Below, in pieces: positions 28,498-38,846 of a stretch of 47,841 bases of DNA. The position numbers and the translations under genes are program-made. The stretch is from positions 1 through 47,841 of the forward strand of contig CAUJFJ010000338.1 of NCBI GenBank assembly GCA_963169675.1. Direction: 5' to 3'. A model generated the notes under the pieces. It did no database searches. It saw nothing but the letters and a program-made list of their open reading frames with translations, and was not told where the DNA came from. How positions within the stretch are numbered: the stretch's first letter is position 1; each line of letters begins with the position of its first letter. This DNA is from Bacteroidota bacterium. Lineage in GTDB: Bacteria > Bacteroidota > Bacteroidia > AKYH767-A > OLB10.

Positions 28498-29958
28498 ATG
28501 CCTTCAAAAAATATTAACTACTTCATTTTCAGCTTTTTATTTGTTTTAGCAGTTTCTTCGTGCAAGAAAGATGATTTACTGACCGACAGTTCGGCGAAAC
28601 TGGAATTTTCTGCAGACACCGTTATTTTTGATACGATATTCACCAGTTTAGGGTCAACGACCAAGCAATTAAAGATTTATAACAGGAACAGCCGGCCTAT
28701 AAATGTTTCCTCTATCAGATTAGCGGGTGGCAACACTTCTCCATATCGTTTGAACGTGGATGGAATTCCGGGTAAAAGTTTCAGCAATGTGGAAGTTGCA
28801 GGCAAAGACTCCTTATTCATTTTTGTAGAAGTGACCATCGATCCTAACAGTTCCCTGACCCCTTACCTGGTAATGGATTCCATTGTTTTTGAAACCAATG
28901 GCAATATGCAGGATGTAGACTTAGTAGCATTTGGACAAAATGCCAGATTTATCATTGCTGACAGAGCTATTCTAAATGGAAATTCATTTATCCCTTATGC
29001 CTTATTAGATACCAATTTAAATACTACCATCACGTGGGATAATGTATTACCTTATGTTATTTATGGGGGCTATGCTGTGGTCGATTCTTCCCAAACTTTA
29101 ATTATGCAGCCCGGAACCAGAGTCTACTTTGGAAATAATTCGGGATTGTGGGTATACCGTTATGGTACAATAAAAGTTCAGGGCAATATAAACGAACCTG
29201 TAAAATTCGAAGGTGTGCGCAGAGAGTCCTATTATCAGGATGTGCCTGGACAGTGGGATCGTATATGGATTAATGAAGGCAGTGATCAAAATGAAATCAC
29301 GTATGCAGAAATCAGAAATGGATTTATTGGATTGCAAACGGAATGTTTATTGGATACAGCACCACCTAAAAGGGTGAAAATTCAGAATACCATCATTGAA
29401 AATATGTCAGGGTTTGGAATTCTTTCCAGATATTATGAAATAATAGCAAAGAACAGTGTCATTTCCCGAAGCGGACAATATGGTGTTGCCTTATCGCAAG
29501 GTGGCAATTATGAATTCAAATTTTGTACCATTGCCAATTACTGGAATAACGGGCAAAGAAATACACCTACTGTTTATATTAATGACTATGCAATTAATCA
29601 GTCAAATAACGCAGTGGAATTTCCGCTCAGCAAAGCTGATTTTCTGAATTGTATCATCTGGGGAAATAATGATGAAGAACTGGAGCTTGATTTTGAATTT
29701 AACTCTACCGGATATAATTTCAGAAATGTATTATTGAAGACTGAATTGAATACAACCGGTTCAAATTTTTCCGGAATGATCATCAATCAAAATCCTCAAT
29801 TCGTGGATTATGCTGAAGATGATTATCAATTGCAATCCGGCTCACCTGCAATAAACGCAGCAGATGGAAACTATATTGATTTGCCTGACACAGGAACAGA
29901 TATAAAAGGAGTTGACCGAACCGGCGATCCCGATATCGGCGCCTACGAAAAAAACTAG
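28498..29958 (+). CDS. Lipoprotein with parallel beta-helix / choice-of-anchor Q-like architecture
   Basis: Lipobox-like FVLAVSSCKKDD; ITYAEIRNGFIGLQTECLLDTAPPKRVKIQNTIIENMSGFGILSRYYEIIAKNSVISRSGQYGVAL; C-terminal GSPAINAADGNYIDLPDTGTDIKGVDRTGDPDIGAYE. Confidence 0.82.
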   Translation: MPSKNINYFIFSFLFVLAVSSCKKDDLLTDSSAKLEFSADTVIFDTIFTSLGSTTKQLKIYNRNSRPINVSSIRLAGGNTSPYRLNVDGIPGKSFSNVEVAGKDSLFIFVEVTIDPNSSLTPYLVMDSIVFETNGNMQDVDLVAFGQNARFIIADRAILNGNSFIPYALLDTNLNTTITWDNVLPYVIYGGYAVVDSSQTLIMQPGTRVYFGNNSGLWVYRYGTIKVQGNINEPVKFEGVRRESYYQDVPGQWDRIWINEGSDQNEITYAEIRNGFIGLQTECLLDTAPPKRVKIQNTIIENMSGFGILSRYYEIIAKNSVISRSGQYGVALSQGGNYEFKFCTIANYWNNGQRNTPTVYINDYAINQSNNAVEFPLSKADFLNCIIWGNNDEELELDFEFNSTGYNFRNVLLKTELNTTGSNFSGMIINQNPQFVDYAEDDYQLQSGSPAINAADGNYIDLPDTGTDIKGVDRTGDPDIGAYEKN

Positions 29959-29962
29959 ACTG

Positions 29963-30991
29963 TTAATTTTTTAAGGTAGTCAGAAATGCCATAGTATCTA
30001 TGTTATCGGCATAGTCATTTACTCCGGGAAATTGTGCTTGACCAAATGGTATTTTGCCATGTTTACTTACCACACATTGCAGTTCCTTTTCTAAGGATAA
30101 AATCGTTTCGTCAAGGATATTCCGATCATTATAATATTCAAAATGCACAACAGAAACAGGGGATGCCAGAGAACTGCTTTCTGTAAGAATTAGAAAATTA
30201 TTAGTCAGGAAAGGCTGCATATTTAACAAGTAAAGGGCCTGATGATAATCGAAGTTATTCATGTATTTAGTGTGCTGCATCACTTCATTGTAGGCAAGTT
30301 GATTTTCGAAAAAATCATCAAACTTGTAATTTGCCGGAACAAATAGTTTGGAAATATTCCGGCATCCTAAACCATAATAGGTAAATATATCTCTGCCAAG
30401 TAGCAAGAGGTCATATTCATTTTCATCGCCTGTCAAAATGGCTGCTGAATTCCTGTTTTTTCTGAAGATATGAGGATATTTAGCAAAATAATGTTCGAAG
30501 TATCTTCCAGTGTTGTTGCTTCCGGTTGCTATGATTGCTTCAATATCATTGAGTCTTTCAGTGGTCTCAAACTCACTTTTGAGTTCCGGTTCAATTGAAA
30601 AGAGAATTTCCAGGATAAAAGGTATCAATAATTTGTCATCCTTGCTCATCTTAGCTACCAAGTGATTCCCAGAAAGATTCACTGCTAACAGGTCATGAAA
30701 TCCTGCCATTGGAATATTTCCGGCCATAATCACACCTACCCGAAACGATTTTCCTGAGTTTTCGGGGTAGGAGCGAGTCCAATCAATAAGCGACTCATAT
30801 TCAAGCATTTTGGCGATTCCTTCAAAAGCCATTTGAAGTTGAGGCCGGGTGAACCATGGATTTTGAATAGCGGCATTTATAGCCACTTCTTCCAGTTTTT
30901 GGTTCCATGTGCCTGATTTTTCGCCATTTACAATTTGTCTGAGAATATCTCCGGTTTTCGCCCAGGCAGCCACTTTATCACTTCTTTTCAT
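29963..30991 (-). CDS. Acyl-CoA reductase (LuxC-like family)
   Basis: [55 protein letters not shown]...[38 protein letters not shown]...[14 protein letters not shown]. Confidence 0.85.
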   Translation of the reverse strand: MKRSDKVAAWAKTGDILRQIVNGEKSGTWNQKLEEVAINAAIQNPWFTRPQLQMAFEGIAKMLEYESLIDWTRSYPENSGKSFRVGVIMAGNIPMAGFHDLLAVNLSGNHLVAKMSKDDKLLIPFILEILFSIEPELKSEFETTERLNDIEAIIATGSNNTGRYFEHYFAKYPHIFRKNRNSAAILTGDENEYDLLLLGRDIFTYYGLGCRNISKLFVPANYKFDDFFENQLAYNEVMQHTKYMNNFDYHQALYLLNMQPFLTNNFLILTESSSLASPVSVVHFEYYNDRNILDETILSLEKELQCVVSKHGKIPFGQAQFPGVNDYADNIDTMAFLTTLKN

Positions 30992-31071
30992 TCAAATTTT
31001 TATTTAAAGATTCGAAAACGAAACAAATCTCTTTATATTTGTGTTCAAAATTAAAACTAAAAGCAAGATAT

Positions 31072-31416
31072 ATGGCAATCAAGATTACTGATGAGTGCAT
31101 CAATTGCGGTGCCTGCGAGCCCGAATGTCCAAATAACGCAATTTATGAAGGTGGTGCCGAGTGGAGATTTTCCGATGGTACCAGTGTAAAAGGCATGTTT
31201 ACCAAATTAGATGGTTCACAGGTAGATGCAGATGCGGCTCAAGCACCTGTTTCTATGGATGCTTATTATATTGTTTCTGATAAATGCACTGAATGTGTAG
31301 GTTTTCACGATGAGCCTCAATGCGCTGCCGTTTGTCCGGTAGATTGCTGTGTGGATGATGAGAATTTCCGCGAAAGCAAAGATGAGTTGCTTGCTAAGAA
31401 AGGCAAAATGCACTAA
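31072..31416 (+). CDS. 4Fe-4S dicluster ferredoxin
   Basis: [28 protein letters not shown]...[55 protein letters not shown] at 31034-31041. Confidence 0.93.
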   Translation: MAIKITDECINCGACEPECPNNAIYEGGAEWRFSDGTSVKGMFTKLDGSQVDADAAQAPVSMDAYYIVSDKCTECVGFHDEPQCAAVCPVDCCVDDENFRESKDELLAKKGKMH

Positions 31417-31440
31417 TCGTTTGTCGCATTAAACATATTA

Positions 31441-31473
31441 AATCCGCCTCGTTTTCAACCTGGCGGATTTTTT
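31441..31473 (+). terminator. Rho-independent terminator after the ferredoxin gene
   Basis: AATCCGCC...GGCGGATTTTTTATTT. Confidence 0.75.
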
Positions 31474-31569
31474 ATTTAATCAATAGCATCAATATCATGA
31501 CTATTGCCTTTGAAATGAAATCCAAATATTAATTTTGTCACTCCATCGTTACATAGATAAATTCAATTA

Positions 31570-32415
31570 ATGCGCAAATTCATTTCCCTTATCGTTGTTG
31601 GATTTTGTCTGCTTTCTGATTTGCAAGCACAATCGGTTGCAACCGTAAATGAAGAACTACAAGTTGCTGAAAAGACACTGAAAGTGCTTTCGGATTCCAT
31701 CATCAGGGGTTCAACCGACATTGTCAGAAGAGCTGCTGTAGCTGAATTTAATGAACGCATGCTTGATCTTCTCAAGAAACCTGCAACTTTTTCATATCCC
31801 TTTGATAGTATTAAGGCACTTTCCAAATTGCGTACATCCGACAACCGGACCAGAATTTATACCTGGTTTCATCAGTCCCGGGATGATGGTACCTACCGCT
31901 ATTTTGGCCTGGTACAAAGATTTAATCCTGCCAAGACTGAAATGAGGCTGATAGGACTGATAGAACAAAAATGTGACAATGATACCATTGAAATGAAGGA
32001 GTTAAATTCAGATTCCTGGATGGGTGCTGTTTATTATGATCTCATTGAAAAGAAAGTGAAATCGGGTTATCAGTATTACCTCTTAGGTTGGATTGGACAT
32101 GACAGGTACACAACCCGGAAAGTACTCGAAGTATTGACATTTGACCGGTACGATAATGTCGCATTTGGAGCGCCTGTTTTTATTGATGAAAAGAATAAGA
32201 AAAAATGGAGAGAAGTTTTTGAATTTACGGCTGAAGCAGTAATGTTGTTGAGATATGAAGAAAAGAAGAAAATGTTCGTTTTCGACCATTTGTCTCCTGC
32301 CAGCCCTTCTGCCAAAGGTCAATTTCGCTATTATGGGCCCGATTTTACCTATGATGGATATCGATTTAAAAAGGGGCTCTGGTATTACAAATCTAATCTC
32401 GATATGAGGAATTAA
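31570..32415 (+). CDS. Secreted/periplasmic hypothetical protein
   Basis: Signal MRKFISLIVVGFCLLSDLQAQ; FNERMLDLLKKPATFSYPFDSIKALSKLRTSDNRTRIYTWF...YFGLVQRF...YYLLGWIGHD. Confidence 0.7.
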   Translation: MRKFISLIVVGFCLLSDLQAQSVATVNEELQVAEKTLKVLSDSIIRGSTDIVRRAAVAEFNERMLDLLKKPATFSYPFDSIKALSKLRTSDNRTRIYTWFHQSRDDGTYRYFGLVQRFNPAKTEMRLIGLIEQKCDNDTIEMKELNSDSWMGAVYYDLIEKKVKSGYQYYLLGWIGHDRYTTRKVLEVLTFDRYDNVAFGAPVFIDEKNKKKWREVFEFTAEAVMLLRYEEKKKMFVFDHLSPASPSAKGQFRYYGPDFTYDGYRFKKGLWYYKSNLDMRN

Positions 32416-32497
32416 TCGGTAGTAATCAGGAATTTTTACCGGATTGATAAACCTTAGATTATAAAAGTGTTAATTTGCATTATCAAACAGGAACCAT

Positions 32498-33568
32498 ATG
32501 AAAAAACATAATTTTGGTGCAGGTCCGGGTATATTACCTGAAGAAGCACTCCGCAAATCAGCTCAGGCAGTTCTGGATCTTAATGGAACCGGACTTTCTT
32601 TACTGGAAATTTCTCACCGCAGCAAAGATTTTGATGCCATAATTCAAAAGGCAAAATCTCTTGTTAAAGAATTGCTTGGTGTACCTGATAATTATTCTAT
32701 TCTTTTTTTACAAGGAGGTGCAAGTACTCAATTTGCAATGGTTCCATATAACCTATTACCTGCCGATGGAAAGGCTGCTTATATTGATTCCGGCGTGTGG
32801 GCAAATAAAGCAATTAAAGAGGCTAAGATGGTTGGTAATACACAGGTATTAGCTTCTTCCAAAGACAAAAACTATTCTTATGTCCCCAAGGATTTTACTA
32901 TTCCTTCTGATGCAGCATATTTGCATGTAACATCCAACAATACTATTTACGGAACACAAATGAAGTCGTATCCAGACTCCCCAATTCCGGTGGTCTGCGA
33001 TATGTCAAGTGATATTTTCAGTAAACCTGTTGATGTTTCTAAGTTTGATCTTATTTATGCAGGTGCTCAAAAAAATATGGGTCCGGCAGGAGTTACATTG
33101 GTGATTATAAAGAATGACATTTGCGGAAAAGTTAACAGGACGATTCCCACTATGTTAAACTATCAGACACACATCGAAGGTGATTCTTTATATAATACTC
33201 CTCCGGTATTTCCTATTTATGTTTGTATGGCAACTCTGGAGTGGTTACAATCAATTGGTGGTGTGCCGGCAATTGCAAAAATAAATCAGAAAAAAGCAGC
33301 TATGCTTTATGCTGAAATTGACAGTAATCCATTATTTACCGGAACTACAGCAGTTGAAGATCGATCAGAAATGAATGTTTGTTTTCTGATGACTAAACCT
33401 GAACTTGAAGAAGAGTTTTCGAAAGCGGTGAAAGATGCCGGAATAATTGGAATAAAAGGCCACCGTTCAGTAGGTGGATTCAGAGCATCTCTTTACAATG
33501 CACTTCCTATTGAAAGTGTAGAGGTGATGACCAAAGTTATGAGGGAGTTTGCAATGAAAACCGCTTAA
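32498..33568 (+). CDS. serC: 3-phosphoserine/phosphohydroxythreonine aminotransferase
   Basis: [48 protein letters not shown]...[18 protein letters not shown]...[18 protein letters not shown]...[24 protein letters not shown]. Confidence 0.97.
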   Translation: MKKHNFGAGPGILPEEALRKSAQAVLDLNGTGLSLLEISHRSKDFDAIIQKAKSLVKELLGVPDNYSILFLQGGASTQFAMVPYNLLPADGKAAYIDSGVWANKAIKEAKMVGNTQVLASSKDKNYSYVPKDFTIPSDAAYLHVTSNNTIYGTQMKSYPDSPIPVVCDMSSDIFSKPVDVSKFDLIYAGAQKNMGPAGVTLVIIKNDICGKVNRTIPTMLNYQTHIEGDSLYNTPPVFPIYVCMATLEWLQSIGGVPAIAKINQKKAAMLYAEIDSNPLFTGTTAVEDRSEMNVCFLMTKPELEEEFSKAVKDAGIIGIKGHRSVGGFRASLYNALPIESVEVMTKVMREFAMKTA

Positions 33569-33578
33569 AATAAATTTT

Positions 33579-34550
33579 ATGATCAGAATTTTAGCTAATG
33601 ACGGAATCGATGCAGCAGGAAAAAAATTATTTACTGATGCAGGTTTTGAAATCGTCACTGACAAGGTGCCGCAAGATCAACTTGCTACTGCACTTCTGAA
33701 TTTCGATGGAATTTTGGTAAGAAGTGCTACTCAGGTAAGGAAAGAGCACATTGATGCCTGCCCGAATTTAAAGTTGATTGGTAGAGCAGGAGTGGGAATG
33801 GATAATATTGATGTTGCCTATGCACGCGAAAAAGGTTTGCATGTGGTAAATACACCCGATGCCTCTTCTCAATCTGTGGCAGAATTGGTATTTGCTCATT
33901 TGTTCACCATGACCCGTTTCTTGCATGATGCAAATAGAAAAATGCCAGCTTGTGATTCAAAAGAGATTTTTGATTCTCTGAAAAAACAGTACTCATCCGG
34001 TATTGAATTAAAAGGAAAAACTCTTGGGATTATTGGTTTTGGAAAAATTGGACAAACCGTTGCAAGAATGGCTCTTGGATTAGGGATGAAAGTTATGCCA
34101 TTCAAGCTGAATGCTGCAGATGTTAAAATAGAGATTGATTTTTTTCAAACACACAGCAATGCTTCCCTCATGGTAACTATGAAGTGCGTTCCATTTGAGG
34201 AGTTGTTAAGTCATAGTGATTTTATCACTTTGCATGTTCCTTTTCCTAAAGGTGCAGTTCCGGTAATTGCAGCAAAACAAATTGCTTTAATGAAGAAGGG
34301 AGTGGGAATCGTGAACACAGCAAGAGGAGGGGCAGTGGCTGAACTTGATCTTTTGGATGGGTTAAATTCCGGTAAAATTGGATATGCTGCATTAGACGTT
34401 TTTGAAGGAGAGCCCATGATTAGAAAAGAACTTCGGGAGCATCCAAATGTATCTTTGTCGCCGCATATTGGTGGCTCTACAAAAGAAGCTCAGGAGAGAA
34501 TTGGTATTGAGCTGGCTGAAAAAGTTATTCAATTGTGTAGCAATAAATAA
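33579..34550 (+). CDS. serA: D-2-hydroxyacid (3-phosphoglycerate-type) dehydrogenase
   Basis: LVRSATQVRKEHIDACPNLKLIGRAGVGMDNIDVAYAREKGLHVVNTPDASSQSVAELVFAHLF...GKTLGIIGFGKIGQTVARMALGLGMKV...IVNTARGGAVAELDLL...LSPHIGGSTKEAQERIG; 10 nt after serC. Confidence 0.88.
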   Translation: MIRILANDGIDAAGKKLFTDAGFEIVTDKVPQDQLATALLNFDGILVRSATQVRKEHIDACPNLKLIGRAGVGMDNIDVAYAREKGLHVVNTPDASSQSVAELVFAHLFTMTRFLHDANRKMPACDSKEIFDSLKKQYSSGIELKGKTLGIIGFGKIGQTVARMALGLGMKVMPFKLNAADVKIEIDFFQTHSNASLMVTMKCVPFEELLSHSDFITLHVPFPKGAVPVIAAKQIALMKKGVGIVNTARGGAVAELDLLDGLNSGKIGYAALDVFEGEPMIRKELREHPNVSLSPHIGGSTKEAQERIGIELAEKVIQLCSNK

Positions 34551-34576
34551 AAAAGGGGGAAATTTCCCCCTTTTTC
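34549..34576. terminator. Bidirectional terminator
   Basis: AAAAAGGGGG-aaattt-CCCCCTTTTT, fully palindromic. Confidence 0.85.
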
Positions 34577-34595
34577 AATGAACCCCATATTCGAT

Positions 34596-36245
34596 TTAGT
34601 ACTTTTCAATTTTCGCAATGCTTACTTTGTCGTTTTCTGTAACTACCAATTGATAGAATCCTGATTTTAGATTTGAAAAATCTATCTGAACAGAATTGGA
34701 ATATGACGGAACTTTTAAAATCATAATTTTTCTGCCAGTAATGTCAATAACGTCAATCTGAGCTTCATTCTCGTTTTGAAGTTTTAAAGTTGTTGCTCCA
34801 TTGGTAGGATTTGGGTATGCCATTATGTTTTGAACTGACTCTTGTGAATCTGAAATTCCGGTTGTGTTGTTTTCAACAGAAAAAGAAACCGTGAATCCAT
34901 CACTACCGCCAGTGCTGGTATACACATTGCTTCCTAAAGTTAAATTCACTCCTGTTTGATTTGCTCCAAAGTAACCGGAAATAATTACTTCAGTTCCTTC
35001 CGATTGCATTTCATTGATTAAATCATCTCCAAGTGTGTTGTAAATTTCACAGTCTGAAATTCCATTTAATGCTGATGAGTATGCAACAAATGCATCCAAA
35101 CCACCTGAAGTATAATGAGTGTTTCCGTTGATTGTAAACATATCTAAGAAATATCCTGAAATCGCAACATGATTATTATCGGTAATTGCGATTTTTCCAC
35201 TTTGCTGATACCCTGGAGATTCGAAATAAGTGGCATTAACAGGGTTTCCATTGGCATTCATTTCAAGAATCATCACATTGCGATCGAGACCTGTTGATGG
35301 TTTTCCTGCAAATGAAAAGGTACCTTCGTAGAATGCTGCTATAAATATATTTCCATTTGCAAATGAAATAATTCCTGTTCCTCCGGTTGTAGATGTCATC
35401 ACAGATGAAGGGGTATAGTAAAATAATGGATTACCCAAAGTGTTGTATTTTGCAATCCATAAGTTCTGATTTTGAGACTGAAAGTTTTGTGATCCGTTAG
35501 TGCCTGCATTTAAGGTGCCATTAAAATGTCCCGTGACGTAGATGTTAGCACTTTCATCTGAAAATAAATCCTGTGCATTAACGATTCCTGAATTATGCAC
35601 CGATTCACAAACTGACAATAAAATAGTTCCGGTGTAGTTAAATTTAGCAATACAAACTGCTGAACCTGTTGCAACCTGATCACTGTTGGGAAATTGGTAT
35701 GCGTTAGTGTTAGCCGCAAGAACTAAATTTCCATTTACATCAACAACGCATTTTATACCTTCATCACTTCCTGTTCCTCCAAAAGATTGTAACCACAAAA
35801 TATTCCCTGATTCATTAAATGCTGCCATAAATATATCCGTGCCTCCATTGGATGTCACACTTTCTGAATCTATTGTTAATGTGTTATAAAATGAACCTGT
35901 CACATATATGATACCTGTAGCCGGATCTGAATCAATTGAATTTAATTGTTCATGACATGAATTACCAAATGAAAGTGACCATTCCAGTTGATGCTGTTCA
36001 TTGTAAGCAGTAATGAAGCAATCATTGCTACCTGCAATTGAATTGGTGATGCTTTGTGAAGTCTCATAGTTTGTTATGAAGTTTCCGGCAACAATTTGCT
36101 TTCCATTTACTGTTGTGGTTCCCGCAGTTTGTTGATTCCCTGATCCACTTTCAATGGATGACCAATTTTGAACTATGGAAGCATTTCCAGTTTGAATTGA
36201 TAATGAAGTAATGATTGAGATGATTAATGGAAGAAATTTTTTCAT
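34596..36245 (-). CDS. SBBP-repeat-like beta-propeller secreted protein with T9SS type A sorting domain
   Basis: Repeats IIYVTGSFYNTLTIDSESVTSNGGTDIFMAAFNESGNILWLQSFGGTGSDEG...; C-terminal MAYPNPTNGATTLKLQNENEAQIDVIDITGRKI...LKSGFYQLVVTENDKVSIAKIEKY. Confidence 0.82.
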   Translation of the reverse strand: MKKFLPLIISIITSLSIQTGNASIVQNWSSIESGSGNQQTAGTTTVNGKQIVAGNFITNYETSQSITNSIAGSNDCFITAYNEQHQLEWSLSFGNSCHEQLNSIDSDPATGIIYVTGSFYNTLTIDSESVTSNGGTDIFMAAFNESGNILWLQSFGGTGSDEGIKCVVDVNGNLVLAANTNAYQFPNSDQVATGSAVCIAKFNYTGTILLSVCESVHNSGIVNAQDLFSDESANIYVTGHFNGTLNAGTNGSQNFQSQNQNLWIAKYNTLGNPLFYYTPSSVMTSTTGGTGIISFANGNIFIAAFYEGTFSFAGKPSTGLDRNVMILEMNANGNPVNATYFESPGYQQSGKIAITDNNHVAISGYFLDMFTINGNTHYTSGGLDAFVAYSSALNGISDCEIYNTLGDDLINEMQSEGTEVIISGYFGANQTGVNLTLGSNVYTSTGGSDGFTVSFSVENNTTGISDSQESVQNIMAYPNPTNGATTLKLQNENEAQIDVIDITGRKIMILKVPSYSNSVQIDFSNLKSGFYQLVVTENDKVSIAKIEKY

Positions 36246-36593
36246 TTTGCTTTTTTGGTTAGTTTGATGATGCAAAAGTGAAATTTCCTTTTCAGCAAGA
36301 TGTTATTAAATGAGTAACCTGTTGTTAATGTTTATTCAGTTGCAATTTCTGTTAGTGATTTGCCGTAAATATTTCTTTTGTTGCCTGAAAGCTCGAATGG
36401 AGAATCAATCGGTTGATAATCAGTTTTATGGGATTGAGTAGAATTGTTCCGTAGTAAACAATTCCTTCTTTAAGATGGTACTCTATTTGCTGTTAAATAA
36501 TTGAATATCAGTTTAATATATTGAGTTTAGATAGAGGTGCTGTCATGCCATTTATTAGATTGATTATACATGATGCGTGTATTTTTAATGTAC

Positions 36594-36627
36594 TTGGCCA
36601 TATTATAAGGTATAAAACCTAATTTTG
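36594..36627 (+). promoter_or_regulatory. Bacteroidota-type promoter (TTGG-N22-TAATTTTG) for the DUF1015 gene
   Basis: TTGG at 36594-36597, TAATTTTG at 36620-36627, ATG at 36650. Confidence 0.5.
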
Positions 36628-36649
36628 CATTCCTGAAAAAAACAGATTT

Positions 36650-37894
36650 ATGGCTATATTAAAAGCATTTAAAGGAATTCGCCCGGTAGCTTCTGAAGTT
36701 GCGAAGGTGGCCTCCAAACCGTATGATGTACTCAACGAGATTGAAGCACGTGAAGAATGTAAGGGTAATCCACATTCCTTTTATCATGTTATAAAACCGG
36801 AAATTGATTTTCCGGACGACTTTGATCATTATGCTCCTGAAATATATTTAAAAGGCAAAGCCAATTTCAATAAGCTTATCAGTGAAGGAGTTTTCTTTCA
36901 TGATAATAAAGAGTGCTTATATATATATCAACAAACCATGAATGGAAGAAAACAAAATGGTATTGTTGGTTGTGCAGCTGTTTCTGATTATGTTAATGAT
37001 GTGATTAAAAAGCATGAGCTAACACGTCCCGATAAGGAAGAGGACCGAAAGAAACATGTGAGGGTAAGTGGTATGAATTATGAGCCGGTATTTTTCGCTT
37101 ATCCTAAGGTGGTTGCACTTGACGAAATTGTCAATCGAATCATTCAGGATAAACCGGAGTATGATTTTGTTGCAGATGATGGAATTGGTCATACCTTTTG
37201 GGTGGTAAATGACGATGCAACAATTCAGGCTATCATTGGTCATTTTGCGAATATTAAGGCAACTTATGTAGCGGATGGACATCATCGTACTGCAGCAGCA
37301 GCTTTGGTTGGGAAAGAACGAATGGATGGGAATCCAACCCACACTGGAAATGAAGAATATAATTTTTTCCTTGCGGTACATTTTCCGGATGATCAGTTGG
37401 CAATCATGGATTATAACCGTGTGGTTAAAGATCTGAACGGCCATTCATCAAGTGAATTTATTGATAAGCTGAAACAAAATTTTGACGTTGCAGAAAAAGG
37501 TTCCTCCATATTTAAACCCGATCAACTGCATACTTTTGGGATGTATCTGGAAGGTAAATGGTATTCTTTAAAAGCTAAAAATGGAACATATAATGATCAG
37601 GATCCTATCGGGGTTTTAGATGTAACCATTCTTTCAGACAAAATTCTTGGTCCTTTATTAAACCTTCATGACCTCAGAACCGACAAGCGTATCGAGTTTG
37701 TAGGTGGACTTCGTGGCTTGGGGGAATTGGAGAAAAGAGTAAATTCCGGCGAAATGAAAGTTGCCTTTGCCTTATATCCGGTTACTATGAAGCAATTGAT
37801 TGATATTGCCGATACAGGAAACATTATGCCACCGAAAACTACCTGGTTTGAGCCTAAATTAAGAAGCGGCCTGGTAGTGCATAGCATTGATTAA
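36650..37894 (+). CDS. DUF1015 domain-containing protein with ADGHHR motif
   Basis: MAILKAFKGIRPVASEVAKVASKPYDVLN...NPHSFYHVIKPEIDF...IKKHELTRPDKEEDR...ATYVADGHHRTAAAALVGKER. Confidence 0.9.
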   Translation: MAILKAFKGIRPVASEVAKVASKPYDVLNEIEAREECKGNPHSFYHVIKPEIDFPDDFDHYAPEIYLKGKANFNKLISEGVFFHDNKECLYIYQQTMNGRKQNGIVGCAAVSDYVNDVIKKHELTRPDKEEDRKKHVRVSGMNYEPVFFAYPKVVALDEIVNRIIQDKPEYDFVADDGIGHTFWVVNDDATIQAIIGHFANIKATYVADGHHRTAAAALVGKERMDGNPTHTGNEEYNFFLAVHFPDDQLAIMDYNRVVKDLNGHSSSEFIDKLKQNFDVAEKGSSIFKPDQLHTFGMYLEGKWYSLKAKNGTYNDQDPIGVLDVTILSDKILGPLLNLHDLRTDKRIEFVGGLRGLGELEKRVNSGEMKVAFALYPVTMKQLIDIADTGNIMPPKTTWFEPKLRSGLVVHSID

Positions 37895-37904
37895 TGTGAT
37901 TCAA

Positions 37905-38846
37905 ATGTCATTTTTAAAAATAAGATGGGCCCAGTTTTTGAGAGAACTCAAATCACTGGGTCTTTTTTATGCATTAATACTTATTTCTGGAATAATTGGA
38001 ATCTTGTGGGTGTTTTATCAGGTGCAGGTTAAAACCGAACCCCGATATGGTTCAATGCTGTTTATTGTTGCTTTTATTCTAAGCATTCATTTAAACAGGA
38101 AAGATCACAGATTTATCAGACTCGTATCGGATCAGCCTTATTTGGTTTATATTTCTGAATATGGTTTTTTAGCAATTGTTTTTATGGCTCTTTCATTCCT
38201 GAAGTCGCATGCTTTTACAATGTTCTTATTAATTCCTGCAATTGCTTCAATATCCTTAATAAATGTAAACTTTATTAGTAATACTAAATCGGGCTTTATT
38301 GGCAGATGGATTCCTGCAAAAAATTATGAATGGAAATCGGGTGTCAGATCTACCGGTTGGTTTATTCCATTTCTGATTTTATGTGGTGTGCTTTTAGCTC
38401 CATTGCCCTTTGCCTCGTTGGTAATTTGTTGGGTAATTCTGGCTTTAAGTATTTCTTTCTATGAGCAGGGTGAATCCCGGGAAATGATCCTTTCGTTTAT
38501 GCAGTCTCCACGAAGGTTCTTACTGAACAAAACCTTAATTCATGCATTGACTTTTTTGATGGGTATTCTACCTGTACTAATTACAAATTTTGCTTTTTTC
38601 CCGGATAAATGGTGGCTTGGACTTAGTTTCATACTTTTTTGTGTGATTAATATTGCTGTCTTTGTAACATCAAAATATGCTGTATGGCACCATGGCCAAC
38701 AAAATAAATCTCAATCTGTTTTAAATTCCATTGGCATGATCGGACTTTTCATTCCTTTCTTATTGCCCATTCCAATTGTTAATCTTATCCGGAATTACCG
38801 GAAAGCAACTCACAATTTAAGCCCTTTGCTAAATGATTTCAATTAA
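37905..38846 (+). CDS. Polytopic membrane protein, probable permease partner of the downstream ABC ATPase
   Basis: Multiple hydrophobic segments; start 10 nt after the DUF1015 stop; overlaps the ATPase start by 14 nt. Confidence 0.65.
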   Translation: MSFLKIRWAQFLRELKSLGLFYALILISGIIGILWVFYQVQVKTEPRYGSMLFIVAFILSIHLNRKDHRFIRLVSDQPYLVYISEYGFLAIVFMALSFLKSHAFTMFLLIPAIASISLINVNFISNTKSGFIGRWIPAKNYEWKSGVRSTGWFIPFLILCGVLLAPLPFASLVICWVILALSISFYEQGESREMILSFMQSPRRFLLNKTLIHALTFLMGILPVLITNFAFFPDKWWLGLSFILFCVINIAVFVTSKYAVWHHGQQNKSQSVLNSIGMIGLFIPFLLPIPIVNLIRNYRKATHNLSPLLNDFN

